Positions 10,240 through 18,533 of a stretch of DNA of 64,000 bases are shown here, in pieces. Both the position numbers and the translations under genes were made by a program. Origin of the DNA: Pseudomonas fluorescens (lineage in GTDB: Bacteria > Pseudomonadota > Gammaproteobacteria > Pseudomonadales > Pseudomonadaceae); the NCBI RefSeq assembly GCF_001708445.1, contig NZ_CP015637.1:993001-1057000 (forward strand). The letters run 5' to 3'. Below the pieces are notes generated by a model. It made no database searches, was not told the DNA's origin, and saw nothing but the letters and a program-made list of their open reading frames with translations. How positions within the stretch are numbered: position 1 is the first letter of the stretch; the number at the start of each line of letters is the position of its first letter.

Positions 10240-11520
10240 TTAGAGCAGCGGTTCGTCAGGCTTTTTGTTCTTCCAGCCATCATTGCCCGGCAGCAGCAGG
10301 TTCAGACCAATCGCGACCACCGCACACAAGGCAATGCCCTTCAGGCCGAAGTCGTCCGGCCCCGTGCCGGTACCCACCAGCACACCGCCAATCCCGAACA
10401 CCAGGGTCACCGACACAATCACCAGATTGCGCGCCTCGCCCAGGTCGATCTTGTGGCGGATCAGCGTGTTCATGCCCACTGCGGCAATCGAACCGAACAA
10501 CAGGCATAGAATCCCGCCCATCACCGGCACCGGGATGCTCTGCAGCAGTGCGCCGAACTTACCGATAAACGCCAGGCTGATGGCAAAGATGGCGGCCCAG
10601 GTCATGATCTTCGGGTTGTAGTTCTTGGTCAGCATCACCGCGCCCGTCACTTCGGCGTAGGTGGTGTTCGGCGGGCCGCCAAACAGGCCAGCGGCCGTGG
10701 TGGCGATGCCGTCGCCCAGCAAGGTGCGGTGCAGGCCCGGTTTTTTCAGGTAGTCGCGCCCCGTCACGCTGCCCACCGCGATCACGCCGCCGATATGTTC
10801 GATCGCCGGAGCCAGGGCTACCGGGACGATAAACAGGATCGCCTGCCAGTTGAACTCCGGCGCGGTGAAGTGGGGCAGGGCGAACCACGGTGCGGCGGCG
10901 ATCTTCGCCGTGTCGACCACGCCAAAATAGAATGACATGGCAAAGCCCACCAGCACGCCGGAGATGATCGGCACCAGGCGGAATATGCCTTTGCCGAACA
11001 CCGCCACGATCAGCGTGGTCAGCAACGCTGGCATCGAGATCAGCATCGCCGTCTGGTAATGGATCAACTCGGCACCGTCGCCGGATTTACCCATCGCCAT
11101 ATTCGCGGCAATCGGCGCCATGGCCAGGCCGATGGAGATGATCACCGGGCCGATCACGACCGGCGGCAGCAACCGGTCGATGAAGCCGGTGCCCTTGATC
11201 TTTACCGCAGCGCCAAGGAAGGTGTAAACGAAACCGGCCGCCATCACCCCGCCCATGGTCGCCGCCAGGCCGAACTGCTGCTTGGCGAGAATGATCGGGG
11301 TAATGAAGGCAAAGCTCGACGCCAGGAATACCGGCACCTGCCGCCCGGTCACCAGCTGGAACAGCAGCGTGCCCAGGCCGGCGGTGAACAACGCGACGTT
11401 TGGATCAAGACCTGTAATCAGCGGCATCAACACCAGCGCGCCAAATGCCACGAAGAGCATCTGTGCGCCAGACAGGATCTGGCGCCAAAGCGGGTCGTTG
11501 AATTCATCCTGCATGCTCAC
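10240..11520 (-). CDS. uraA: Uracil permease UraA (NCS2 family)
   Basis: A 426-residue nucleobase:cation symporter-2 with 12-14 hydrophobic segments. The N-terminus is [20 protein letters not shown]. It has the conserved [20 protein letters not shown] start, a family-specific acidic residue in [13 protein letters not shown], and [20 protein letters not shown] around the substrate site. It imports uracil with protons. It overlaps the upp start/stop junction by 4 bases: upp is upstream, so uracil is taken up and then trapped as UMP by one operon. Confidence 0.94.
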   Translation of the reverse strand: MSMQDEFNDPLWRQILSGAQMLFVAFGALVLMPLITGLDPNVALFTAGLGTLLFQLVTGRQVPVFLASSFAFITPIILAKQQFGLAATMGGVMAAGFVYTFLGAAVKIKGTGFIDRLLPPVVIGPVIISIGLAMAPIAANMAMGKSGDGAELIHYQTAMLISMPALLTTLIVAVFGKGIFRLVPIISGVLVGFAMSFYFGVVDTAKIAAAPWFALPHFTAPEFNWQAILFIVPVALAPAIEHIGGVIAVGSVTGRDYLKKPGLHRTLLGDGIATTAAGLFGGPPNTTYAEVTGAVMLTKNYNPKIMTWAAIFAISLAFIGKFGALLQSIPVPVMGGILCLLFGSIAAVGMNTLIRHKIDLGEARNLVIVSVTLVFGIGGVLVGTGTGPDDFGLKGIALCAVVAIGLNLLLPGNDGWKNKKPDEPLL

Positions 11521-12155
11521 GCGTCCTTCTGCTTGGTACCGAAGATCTTGTCGCCGGCATCGCCCAGGCCCGGGATGATGTAGCCGTGTTCGTTCAGGCG
11601 TTCATCGATGGAGGCCGTGTAGATCTGCACGTCCGGGTGGGCCTTCTCGACAGCGGCGATGCCTTCCGGCGCGGCCACCAGCACCATCGCGCGAATGTCC
11701 TTGCAACCGGCCTTTTTCAGCAGGTCGATGGTGGCGACCATGGAACTGCCGGTGGCGAGCATCGGGTCGATGATCATCGCCAGTCGCTCGTTGATTTCCG
11801 GTACGAGTTTTTCCAGGTACGTGTGCGCCTGCAGGGTTTCTTCATTGCGGGCCACGCCCACGGCGCTGACTTTGGCGCCCGGGATCAGGCTGAGCACACC
11901 TTCGAGCATGCCGATACCGGCCCGCAGGATCGGTACCACGGTGATTTTCTTACCGGCGATTTTCTCGACCTGGACGGGACCCGCCCAACCGGGGATCTCG
12001 TAGCTTTCCAGGGGTAAATCCTTGGTGGCTTCGTAAGTGAGCAACGCTCCGACTTCCTGAGCAAGCTCACGGAAGTTCTTCGTGCTAATGTCGGCGCGGC
12101 GCATAAGGCCGAGCTTGTGTCGGATCAGCGGATGGCGGATCTCGCGAGTGGGCAT
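11517..12155 (-). CDS. upp: Uracil phosphoribosyltransferase Upp
   Basis: A 212-residue enzyme starting [20 protein letters not shown]. The PRPP-binding motif is [19 protein letters not shown], and the uracil-binding C-terminal loop is [17 protein letters not shown]. It makes UMP from uracil and PRPP in the salvage pathway. The open frame runs 8 codons further upstream, but MPTRE is the conserved start. It is first in the upp-uraA operon and divergent from hpt. Confidence 0.97.
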   Translation of the reverse strand: MPTREIRHPLIRHKLGLMRRADISTKNFRELAQEVGALLTYEATKDLPLESYEIPGWAGPVQVEKIAGKKITVVPILRAGIGMLEGVLSLIPGAKVSAVGVARNEETLQAHTYLEKLVPEINERLAMIIDPMLATGSSMVATIDLLKKAGCKDIRAMVLVAAPEGIAAVEKAHPDVQIYTASIDERLNEHGYIIPGLGDAGDKIFGTKQKDA

Positions 12156-12319
12156 GGGAAAGGCTCCGGCGGCGGGCAAAAAAACCGGCCTAGATTAATC
12201 TATCCGAGGGTGTTGTCCTATAGACATCTAGTACGTTAGTCCATTAAGGCTTGAACGTTGCGCCTCACATGCGTACCTTTGCCCGCTTTTCTTGCCACAG
12301 CACCCCCTTGGAGAGCGCC

Positions 12320-12877
12320 ATGTCCGCTGATCTCGAGCATATCCGTCAAATCATGCGCGAGGCTGACTGCCTGTACACCGAAGCGCAAGTCGAAGAAGCG
12401 ATCGCCCGGGTCGGCGCACACATCACTCGCGAGATGGCCGATACCAACCCGGTGGTCTTCTGCGTGATGAATGGGGGCCTGATCTTCGCCGGTAAATTGC
12501 TGACTCATCTGCAATTCCCGTTGGAAGCGTCCTATCTGCACGCCACCCGTTACCGCAACGAAACCAGCGGTGGCGATCTGTTCTGGAAAGCCAAGCCGGA
12601 AGTCTCGTTCATCGACCGCGACGTGCTGATCATCGACGACATCCTTGATGAAGGGCACACCCTGGGCGCGATCATCGACTTCTGCAAACATGCCGGCGCG
12701 CGCAAAGTACACACCGCCGTGCTGATCGACAAAGATCACGACCGCAAGGCGCGTCCTGAGTTGAAAGCCGATTTCGTCGGTCTGCCGTGCATCGATCGCT
12801 ACATCTTCGGTTACGGCATGGACTACAAAGGTTACTGGCGCAATGCCAATGGGATTTACGCCGTCAAAGGGATGTAA
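12320..12877 (+). CDS. hpt: Hypoxanthine/guanine phosphoribosyltransferase
   Basis: A 185-residue type-I PRTase starting MSADLEHIRQIMREADCLYT. The PRPP loop is VLIIDDILDEGHTLGAIIDF (about residues 98-117), and a C-terminal purine-binding region with DFVGLPCIDRYIFGYGMDY follows. It salvages hypoxanthine and guanine to IMP and GMP. The start at 12320 is chosen because the preceding 23 in-frame codons lack family similarity; GGAGAG lies just upstream. It is followed after 3 bases by a cupin gene and is divergent from upp-uraA, so purine and pyrimidine salvage are clustered. Confidence 0.94.
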   Translation: MSADLEHIRQIMREADCLYTEAQVEEAIARVGAHITREMADTNPVVFCVMNGGLIFAGKLLTHLQFPLEASYLHATRYRNETSGGDLFWKAKPEVSFIDRDVLIIDDILDEGHTLGAIIDFCKHAGARKVHTAVLIDKDHDRKARPELKADFVGLPCIDRYIFGYGMDYKGYWRNANGIYAVKGM

Positions 12878-12880
12878 GGC

Positions 12881-13348
12881 ATGACTCGCTTTCTTGACCA
12901 GACGTTGTTTGCCGAGTTGGCCGAGAAAGCGGCCGCCAGCTCCCGTGGCCGGCACCACCATAACTTCCATCAGATGGAAGAGCCGTGCCATCGCCTGGCG
13001 GTGGGCCTGCAACCCGATACGTATGTACCGCCTCACCGTCACCTGAGCGCGGACAAGGCTGAAACGCTGCTCGTGCTCAAGGGGCGCCTGGGCTTGTTGG
13101 TGTTCAGCGAGGCCGGCGAGGTGCTTGCCCAGCGTGTGATGCAGGCGGGCGGTGAGTGTTCGGGAGTGGATCTGCCACCGGGTGTGTTCCATGGCTTGGT
13201 GGTGCTGGAGCCCGATACCGTGATGTTCGAGTGCAAGGCCGGGCCCTATCGGCCGGTTGGTGAGGGTGAACTGGCTGACTGGGCGCCCCGCGAAGGCGAT
13301 GCCGATGTGGCGCAGTATCAACGCTGGATGCTTGCCCACTTCGATTGA
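12881..13348 (+). CDS. WbuC-family cupin-fold metalloprotein
   Basis: A 155-residue protein with an N-terminal WbuC-type segment (RGRHHHNFHQMEEPCHRLAV) and a small cupin barrel. Metal ligands are probably the His pair in PPHRHLSADKAE and the downstream His in PPGVFHGLVV. The ligand spacing supports a bound divalent metal; the substrate is unknown. WbuC proteins were named from O-antigen loci, but this copy is next to hpt as in other Pseudomonas, so no LPS role is implied. It starts 3 bases after the hpt stop, so is probably co-transcribed. Confidence 0.85.
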   Translation: MTRFLDQTLFAELAEKAAASSRGRHHHNFHQMEEPCHRLAVGLQPDTYVPPHRHLSADKAETLLVLKGRLGLLVFSEAGEVLAQRVMQAGGECSGVDLPPGVFHGLVVLEPDTVMFECKAGPYRPVGEGELADWAPREGDADVAQYQRWMLAHFD

Positions 13349-13383
13349 GCTACAGTGCTGGGCCATCTTCTGCGGAGCGGCCC

Positions 13384-13869
13384 ATGAGCCTGTTGATACG
13401 CACCTGCGCCGCCCTGGCGCTGACCTTGAGCCTGCCCCTGGCCGCCGCGCCTGCGCCGATGCACAGTCAATTCCTGCCGCCGGACGACCTGGCCTTGCGC
13501 GCCGAAGCGCCTGACCAGCAGCAACTGCTGCAAATTACCGAATATGCAGTGGTGGTGGGTAACCAGCGTCAATCCACCCAGCAGCCGATTCCGGTGACCT
13601 CTCCGTTGATGATTCGACTCAAGGGCAAGTCCTTGAACAAGGGCGCGACCATCGCCCAGGTGGTCCTCAATTTCGATGCCGAAAGCAAAAGCCTGAAAAA
13701 GCCGGCATACGATGACAAGAGTAAAACCTTGACCCTGTCGTACCCGGTGACCCAGTACCGAGTGATTGTCGACTTGCTGCGCAATGACACGGTATATGTG
13801 CAGTTCCTCAGTTACGCCAATGGGCATATCTGGGCGGATTTGCATACCGGGGCTGTTCGTACCAAATAG
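13384..13869 (+). CDS. Secreted protein of unknown function
   Basis: A 161-residue protein starting MSLLIRTCAALALTLSLPLA, a clear signal peptide (cleavage probably after LAAAPA). The mature part (about 140 residues) is predicted mixed beta, with segments such as ITEYAVVVGNQRQS and YPVTQYRVIVDLL, and has no Cys. I recognise no domain. It follows the cupin gene by 35 bases on the same strand, so may share its transcript. The ATG at 13384 follows GCGGAGCGGCCC; an upstream in-frame start at 13345 would lack a signal peptide. Confidence 0.75.
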   Translation: MSLLIRTCAALALTLSLPLAAAPAPMHSQFLPPDDLALRAEAPDQQQLLQITEYAVVVGNQRQSTQQPIPVTSPLMIRLKGKSLNKGATIAQVVLNFDAESKSLKKPAYDDKSKTLTLSYPVTQYRVIVDLLRNDTVYVQFLSYANGHIWADLHTGAVRTK

Positions 13870-13891
13870 CAAAAATACTGAAGAACCAATA

Positions 13892-13915
13892 TGGGAGGGG
13901 GCAAGCCCCCTCCCA
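13892..13915. repeat. REP palindrome (GGGAGGGGGC type), single unit
   Basis: TGGGAGGGGGC-AAG-CCCCCTCCCA forms one strong hairpin about 20 bases after the secreted-protein stop codon, where it may act as transcript end. Confidence 0.8.
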
Positions 13916-14002
13916 CAGTTTGATCTGCATTCAACAGGTAGGCCTCAGTTGGCTTTTGCGGTCTTGGAGCAACGGGAGTTGGACTGGTGTACTCGATTAA
14001 AA

Positions 14003-14026
14003 ATGTGGGAGGGGGCTTGCCCCCGA
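14003..14026. repeat. REP unit, half of a decayed REPIN
   Basis: ATGTGGGAGGGGGCTTGCCC plus CCGATG matches the left arm of the REPIN at 10131. The expected inverted arm about 60 bases downstream is degenerate (only CCACTGCCACCACAT-like traces at about 14060). Confidence 0.75.
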
Positions 14027-14156
14027 TGAGGGCCTGTCAGTTGATGCATCTGTGGCTGATCCACTGCCACCACATTGGTTCTTCAGCGCTTTCGAAGCCC
14101 GCGCCTCGCAGGTAGACTTCAAACCCCGTGTAAATGTCTGCAGGCTGGAGTCGGTA

Positions 14157-14444
14157 ATGCGTAAAGATAAGAAACAGGTGATTGGCGACGAAATCGGCGA
14201 CGATCAAATCAAGTTGTTCCTGGACTTCGAGCCAGTTGACGCGACTTCACCGTCCCTGCACAAACTGATCAAGGCCTATCGTGGCCTGCGTATCGACGAT
14301 TTCGAACGCTTCCTGGGCTTCTTCAAGGCTGCTGGCCTGGACCTGGACGGCAAGGACGAGCATGGCCAGACCTTTGTCGACCTGATCAAGGACCAGCGCA
14401 ACGCCGCCGAGTACATCGAGCTGATCGACAACGCCCGCGGCTGA
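14157..14444 (+). CDS. Small conserved Pseudomonas protein (PA4642-type)
   Basis: A 95-residue protein starting MRKDKKQVIGDEIGDDQIKL. It is strongly acidic and helical, with a repeated alpha pattern (LHKLIKAYRGLRIDDFERFL, LDGKDEHGQTFVDLIK), and has no Cys, signal peptide or membrane segment. I know it only as a conserved family encoded beside mqo in Pseudomonas. Its function is unknown, and automated 'aminopeptidase' labels for the family have no visible basis here. The start ATG at 14157 follows GGAG (14147-14150). It converges on mqo across a perfect inverted repeat. Confidence 0.8.
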   Translation: MRKDKKQVIGDEIGDDQIKLFLDFEPVDATSPSLHKLIKAYRGLRIDDFERFLGFFKAAGLDLDGKDEHGQTFVDLIKDQRNAAEYIELIDNARG

Positions 14445-14460
14445 CGCTTGCGAGGCATAA

Positions 14461-14499
14461 AAAAACGCCCCGCTCTCAGCCTGAGAGCGGGGCGTTTTT
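14461..14499. terminator. Bidirectional terminator between PA4642-type gene and mqo
   Basis: A perfect 19-base inverted repeat (left arm 14461-14479, right arm 14481-14499) with A5 at one end and T5 at the other serves both convergent genes. Confidence 0.93.
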
Positions 14500-14519
14500 G
14501 CTTTTAACTGTAGGAGCGA

Positions 14520-16028
14520 TCAAGCGTAGCTTTCAGCCTCGTTGCTTTGCTCTACAAGCTCCAGGCTGATGTTGTTCTGCGCATTGATCTTGCGATACAG
14601 CTCAGCATCGGTTTCCAACACTTTTTCCCGGGCCGGGAAGATTTCATGCAGCTTGGTGGCCCATTCGCCGGCAGTTTTTTCCGGGAAGCAGCGCTCGATC
14701 AGTTCCAGCATGATCGACACCGTTACCGACGCGCCAGGAGAAGCACCCAAAAGCGCCGCCAACGAACCGTCCTTGGCTGCGACCAGTTCGGTGCCGAATT
14801 GCAGCACGCCGCCTTTCTTCGGATCTTTCTTGATGATCTGCACGCGTTGGCCGGCCACTTCCAGGCGCCAGTCCTCGGCTTTGGCTTCCGGGTAGAAGCG
14901 GCGCAGGGATTCAAGGCGCTGCTCCATGGACTGCATCACTTCGCTGACCAGGTACTTGGTGAGGTCCATGTTGTCCCGTGCCACGGCCAGCATCGGCCCG
15001 ATGTTGCCGGCGCGCACGGACAGCGGCAGGTCGAGGAACGAGCCATGCTTGAGGAACTTGGTGGTAAATCCGGCGTAAGGCCCGAACAGCAGGGACTTCT
15101 TGCCATCGACCACGCGGGTGTCCAGGTGTGGCACGGACATCGGTGGCGAACCCACCGCGGCCTGGCTGTAGACCTTGGCCTGGTGGTGCTTGACCACTTC
15201 CGGGTTGTCGCAACGCAGCCACTGCCCGCTGACCGGGAAGCCGCCAAAACCTTTGCTCTCTTCGATACCCGAGGCTTGCAGCAGGGGCAGGGCCGCACCA
15301 CCGGCGCCGAGGAACACGAACTTGGCGTCCACATCACGGCTGTTGCCGCTGTTGACGTCCTTGATGCTCACAGTCCAGCCCGCGCCGTTGCGCTTGAGGC
15401 CGGTCACGCGCTTGCAGTACTTGACCTGGGCGTCCGCCGAGCTGGTCAGGTGGCTGAGCAGTTGGTTGGTGAGGGCGCCGAAGTTGACGTCGGTGCCGTT
15501 CACGACACGGGTTGCCGCGATTTTTTCGTCCAGCGGGCGGCCTGGCATCATCAGCGGCATCCACTCGGCCATCTCGCTGCGGTCTTCGGTGTAGTGCATA
15601 TCCGAGAACGCGTGGTGCTGGCTGAGGGTTTCAAAGCGCTTCTTGAGGAAAGACACGCCTTTTTCGCCCTGAACGAAGCTCAGGTGCGGCACCGGGCTGA
15701 TAAAGGACTTGGACGAGCCAAAGGTGCCTTTTTTGGTCAGGTACGCCCAGAACTGCTTCGACACCTCGAACTGGGTGTTGATGTGCACGGCTTTCTTGAT
15801 GTCGATGGAACCATCGGCGGCCTGGGGGGTGTAGTTGAGCTCACACAGGCCAGCATGACCGGTACCGGCGTTGTTCCACGGGTTGGAACTTTCCGCGGCA
15901 CCCGAATCCATCAGCTCAACGACTTCCAGCTTGAGGCCGGGGTCGAGCTCTTTGAGCAGTACGGCCAGGGTGGCACTCATGATGCCGGCCCCTACCAGTA
16001 CTACGTCGACTGCTTCGTTATGCGCCAT
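14520..16028 (-). CDS. mqo: Malate:quinone oxidoreductase Mqo
   Basis: A 502-residue FAD-dependent membrane-associated dehydrogenase. The N-terminal dinucleotide motif is [17 protein letters not shown]. Family blocks include [32 protein letters not shown], and [14 protein letters not shown]. It oxidises malate to oxaloacetate and passes electrons to quinone, replacing or supplementing NAD-malate dehydrogenase in the TCA cycle, as is usual in Pseudomonas. GGAGA is 8 bases before the ATG. The C-terminal codons at 14520-14531 lie just next to a GTAGGAGCGA remnant of the second REP type. It is preceded by a long gene-poor leader. Confidence 0.96.
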   Translation of the reverse strand: MAHNEAVDVVLVGAGIMSATLAVLLKELDPGLKLEVVELMDSGAAESSNPWNNAGTGHAGLCELNYTPQAADGSIDIKKAVHINTQFEVSKQFWAYLTKKGTFGSSKSFISPVPHLSFVQGEKGVSFLKKRFETLSQHHAFSDMHYTEDRSEMAEWMPLMMPGRPLDEKIAATRVVNGTDVNFGALTNQLLSHLTSSADAQVKYCKRVTGLKRNGAGWTVSIKDVNSGNSRDVDAKFVFLGAGGAALPLLQASGIEESKGFGGFPVSGQWLRCDNPEVVKHHQAKVYSQAAVGSPPMSVPHLDTRVVDGKKSLLFGPYAGFTTKFLKHGSFLDLPLSVRAGNIGPMLAVARDNMDLTKYLVSEVMQSMEQRLESLRRFYPEAKAEDWRLEVAGQRVQIIKKDPKKGGVLQFGTELVAAKDGSLAALLGASPGASVTVSIMLELIERCFPEKTAGEWATKLHEIFPAREKVLETDAELYRKINAQNNISLELVEQSNEAESYA

Positions 16029-16755
16029 TTAACGCGTCTCCAAAATCTGCAGCACCAAATTGACGGCATGGCTGCCAGGAGTGACGGGGCGGTTCACGTG
16101 TTGCCCCAGGTTACCCATGGCCAGGATCGCCATGTCCGATTCGCAATTCTTTGCAACTTCAGCGCACGCTTCCTGCCGGGCTAATCTGCCTATGAACGCA
16201 TTCATGGGCGCCTGTGGCAATTCGACTTATGGTCAAAGCGTGCGATTCGTGCAACCAATCCGTAGCGGACAGGATCAAGCCAGCGTTTTTGAGGCGTGCT
16301 CGTTCCTGTGTGGTTGGGCTGTTCCAGACGCTGATGGTGCTTGTACAAACGCCAAACTATTCATTTGCTCGCCACACTCTTGTGAAGTTGTGAAAACCCG
16401 TTTTTTCACGCTCTTTTGAAGACGTGAACCTCAAAAAAGGGCTGCCCAGTCTGGCACCTGGCCCGCGACACCTCTGCCGATATGCGGCAAAACGGGCAAA
16501 CAACTCAAGTGGCCGAGCGCAATGGCAGCTCTGGCAGATTCGGTAAAGAAGGGTGGTTTGCAAGGAAAACAGCAAGCGCGCCAGCTTCACTCGATCTGTG
16601 TGGGCGGCTCTCTGTGGGCGATTCTTGGGGGTTAATACCGAGGCATTAACGATGCTGCGAGGCCCGATCAGGAGACGTCCTTATAATCGGGGGGAGATTG
16701 TAGCGAAGAACGCTAAGGAAATGGGCGTGTTTTATGACTTTTATTAGGTGTTCGG
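16029..16755. other. Gene-poor region upstream of mqo
   Basis: A stretch of 727 bases without a convincing gene. Short ORFs on both strands lack ribosome sites and biased codons. Visible elements are a hairpin GTGAAAA/TTTTCAC (16391-16410), a TATAAT on the plus strand at 16682-16687, and a TACAAT on the minus strand near 16697-16702. It must contain the mqo promoter; a long mqo leader or a small RNA is possible but unproven. Confidence 0.5.
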
Positions 16756-16989
16756 TCAGGCGGCCAACGGCTGGTGACTTGGTGCCTGCGCAGGGCGCTG
16801 GCTGATGCGCGCGCGCGCTGGCAAGGGGTGGTGCATCCAGCTCAAGCGAATTTCGTCGATTTCTACCCAACCTTCGCCGACCGGCGGCAGGCTGCACTCT
16901 TTGAAGGCCTGGCAGCGGCCTTGGGCATCGAGCAGGGCAAACTGGCGAAGGGCGGGCTTGCGAGAGAACAGTGACCAGAGAAAATGCAT
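16756..16989 (-). CDS. Small conserved Pseudomonas protein, unknown function
   Basis: A 77-residue basic protein starting MHFLWSLFSRKPALRQFALL. The decisive evidence is the ribosome site: on the minus strand AAGGAGGTCGAT ends 4 bases before the ATG, almost the full anti-SD complement, with normal spacing to the start at 16989. The open frame extends to 17061, but no site precedes that. The sequence ALLDAQGRCQAFKECSLPP and WVEIDEIRLSWMHHPLP looks like a small beta domain with two Cys, followed by a Pro/Ala/Gln-rich tail. I recognise no domain. Confidence 0.72.
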   Translation of the reverse strand: MHFLWSLFSRKPALRQFALLDAQGRCQAFKECSLPPVGEGWVEIDEIRLSWMHHPLPARARISQRPAQAPSHQPLAA

Positions 16990-17182
16990 GGGATCGACCT
17001 CCTTGGATTGAAACCAAGCATGCGCGCCCACGATGACGCACTCGTGTATCAGCGGTGACATATCTGTGACACCGAACCGCTACATCGCCAGCGGGTCATA
17101 GGTTGTAACTGGCGCTAGTTCCCGGCAATGGCCGCCCGCTATACTGCCGCGCTGTCGGTACTCGATTTCTGGAGAGAAGAGC

Positions 17183-17767
17183 ATGTTGCAACGCCTGTTG
17201 TTCGGTTTGATCACTGTGACCAGTTTGACCCTGGTTGGCTGCGCCAACAGCCCGCAACAACTCAGCCCGCAGCCGATAATCACCACGCAGTTGGCGCCCG
17301 TGGGGCACGGCCAGCCGGTTTCGGTGCGTGTAGTGGACGGTCGTCCATCACCCACCCTGGGCTCCCGTGGCGGCTTGTACCCGGAGACCGCACTGGTGTC
17401 GGTGAACGCTGCCGACGTGCTGCCCAAGCTGCAAGCCCAGGCCGAAGCCGCCGTGCGCCTGCTGGGTTTTACCCCGGCCAATTCGCCGGGCGCCCCTCAG
17501 TTGACCATCACCCTGGCCGAGCTGAAGTACCAGTCGCCCAAGGACGGCCTGTATGTGACCGAAGCCTCTATTGGCGCGACGTTCAAGTCTGACGTCACTG
17601 CCGGCACCCGTCGCTACAGCGGCCGTTATGGTGCGTCCCTCAATCAGCGCTTTGGCATGGCGCCGAACCAGGAGACCAATACCAAGCTGGTCAGCGATGT
17701 GCTCAGCGACGCCCTGACCCGTCTGTTCAAGGACCCAAGCATCGGCTCCTTGCTCAGCTCGCAATAA
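17183..17767 (+). CDS. YajG-family outer-membrane lipoprotein
   Basis: A 194-residue lipoprotein. Signal peptide MLQRLLFGLITVTSLTLVGC ends in the lipobox LVGC, so the mature N-terminus is Cys20, followed by Ala-Asn-Ser (no Asp at +2, consistent with outer-membrane sorting). The YajG domain follows, with VRVVDGRPSPTLGSRGG and LTITLAELKYQSPKDGLYV. Function is unknown in the family. CTGGAGAGAAG is the ribosome site, and TATACT at 17140-17145 is a possible -10. A strong terminator follows the stop. Confidence 0.88.
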   Translation: MLQRLLFGLITVTSLTLVGCANSPQQLSPQPIITTQLAPVGHGQPVSVRVVDGRPSPTLGSRGGLYPETALVSVNAADVLPKLQAQAEAAVRLLGFTPANSPGAPQLTITLAELKYQSPKDGLYVTEASIGATFKSDVTAGTRRYSGRYGASLNQRFGMAPNQETNTKLVSDVLSDALTRLFKDPSIGSLLSSQ

Positions 17768-17776
17768 CCGCTCAAT

Positions 17777-17811
17777 AAAAAACCGGGCCCAGCGATGGGC
17801 CCGGTTTTTTT
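17777..17811. terminator. Terminator after the YajG-family gene
   Basis: AAAAAACCGGGCCC-AGCGAT-GGGCCCGGTTTTTT, with 14-base stem and T-run. The A-run on the other side makes it usable for the convergent gene ending at 17824 too. Confidence 0.92.
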
Positions 17812-17823
17812 ATGCCTTCGGTT

Positions 17824-18033
17824 TCAGGCTGCGGTGTCGATACAAAAGTCCAGCAGGCTCACCCCCGTCAGCAAATCAGCCTCCGGCAAGTCTGCATGTT
17901 GATGCCCGCCAAGGGCGCAATACACCAGCCAGTGGCGGTCCTGGACGTTGAATGCCAGGCCGTCGACCAGCGCCTCCTGCTCATCGCTTTGGGCGATCAG
18001 ATACAGCCGATCCTGGTTCTGCGCGTGCAACAT
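17824..18033 (-). CDS. Small conserved Pseudomonas protein, unknown function
   Basis: A 69-residue acidic protein starting MLHAQNQDRLYLIAQSDEQE. The composition and codon bias are protein-like (GC-rich third positions, LNVQDRHWLVYC-like core FNVQDRHWLVYCALGGHQH), with no signal peptide or membrane segment. GGGAG lies 7 bases before the ATG. It ends at the bidirectional terminator shared with the YajG-family gene. I cannot assign a function. Confidence 0.65.
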   Translation of the reverse strand: MLHAQNQDRLYLIAQSDEQEALVDGLAFNVQDRHWLVYCALGGHQHADLPEADLLTGVSLLDFCIDTAA

Positions 18034-18215
18034 GACAAGCTCCCGAGCGTTCGAAGGGCAACAGAGTGGCCTGTTAAGGTGACGTTCAGGTGACGCCGTA
18101 AATTACTGGATACATTAGCCGTCAATGGAGGAAGGAGTTGGACGGCGCAGGAGGTGACTATCCTTCAGGTTTGTATCTGAATGGATACCAGAATACTGAT
18201 TCACCGAGGTGTGTG

Positions 18216-18473
18216 ATGGCACTGCCCGCACTGCTGATCAATGCTGTTGCCTTATTAGTGGCCTGCCCGGGTGCAGTGCTGCTGTTCATTACCCGCTTTC
18301 GCGAGCAGCGTGCGATGGCCGACCTGGCTGCGCAGAGCGAAGAGCGCGCAATCGACCAACCGATGCTGTTTCTGGATGTGCGCACCGAACGGGCGCATCG
18401 CCTGGCCTATCGCATTGGCTTTGCCTGCCTGGGACTGTCGCTGGCCATGTCCTGGCTCAGCACCCACCTGTAA
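18216..18473 (+). CDS. Small two-helix membrane protein, unknown function
   Basis: An 85-residue protein starting MALPALLINAVALLVACPGA. There is one N-terminal membrane segment (residues 3-26) and one near the C-terminus (IGFACLGLSLAMSWLSTHL), with a charged cytoplasmic-type middle rich in Arg and Glu. The ATG at 18216 has GAGGT 5 bases upstream; the longer frame from 18138 has no site. No family assigned. A REP hairpin with a T-run lies 19 bases after the stop. Confidence 0.7.
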   Translation: MALPALLINAVALLVACPGAVLLFITRFREQRAMADLAAQSEERAIDQPMLFLDVRTERAHRLAYRIGFACLGLSLAMSWLSTHL

Positions 18474-18490
18474 AAACACCACAAAACACC

Positions 18491-18524
18491 AGTGGGAGGG
18501 GGCTTGCCCCCTCCCACCTTTTTG
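18491..18524. repeat. REP palindrome acting as terminator
   Basis: GTGGGAGGGGGC-TTG-CCCCCTCCCAC-type hairpin (arms 18492-18502 / 18507-18517) runs directly into CTTTTTG. It lies between two convergent genes. Confidence 0.8.
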
Positions 18525-18533
18525 TTTCGGTGT

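Noticed and set aside
14547-16184. A 545-codon plus-strand frame over mqo.
   Set aside because: It is antisense to a full-length, motif-complete Mqo and rich in His, Gln and Gly in the pattern of reverse-complement coding sequence.
16029-16220. A 63-codon ORF directly upstream of mqo, in the same direction.
   Set aside because: No ribosome site, no biased codons, and its stop lies in the mqo ribosome-site region. More likely leader sequence.
16453-16470. A TGGCAC-like box with GG-N10-GC spacing, as in sigma-54 promoters.
   Set aside because: The -12 half (CCGC) is poor and no plus-strand gene follows within 700 bases.
16553-16747. A 64-codon plus-strand frame ending in AKEMGVFYDFY.
   Set aside because: No ribosome site at its start and unlike any protein I know. 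Only the last few codons look protein-like, near a TATAAT.
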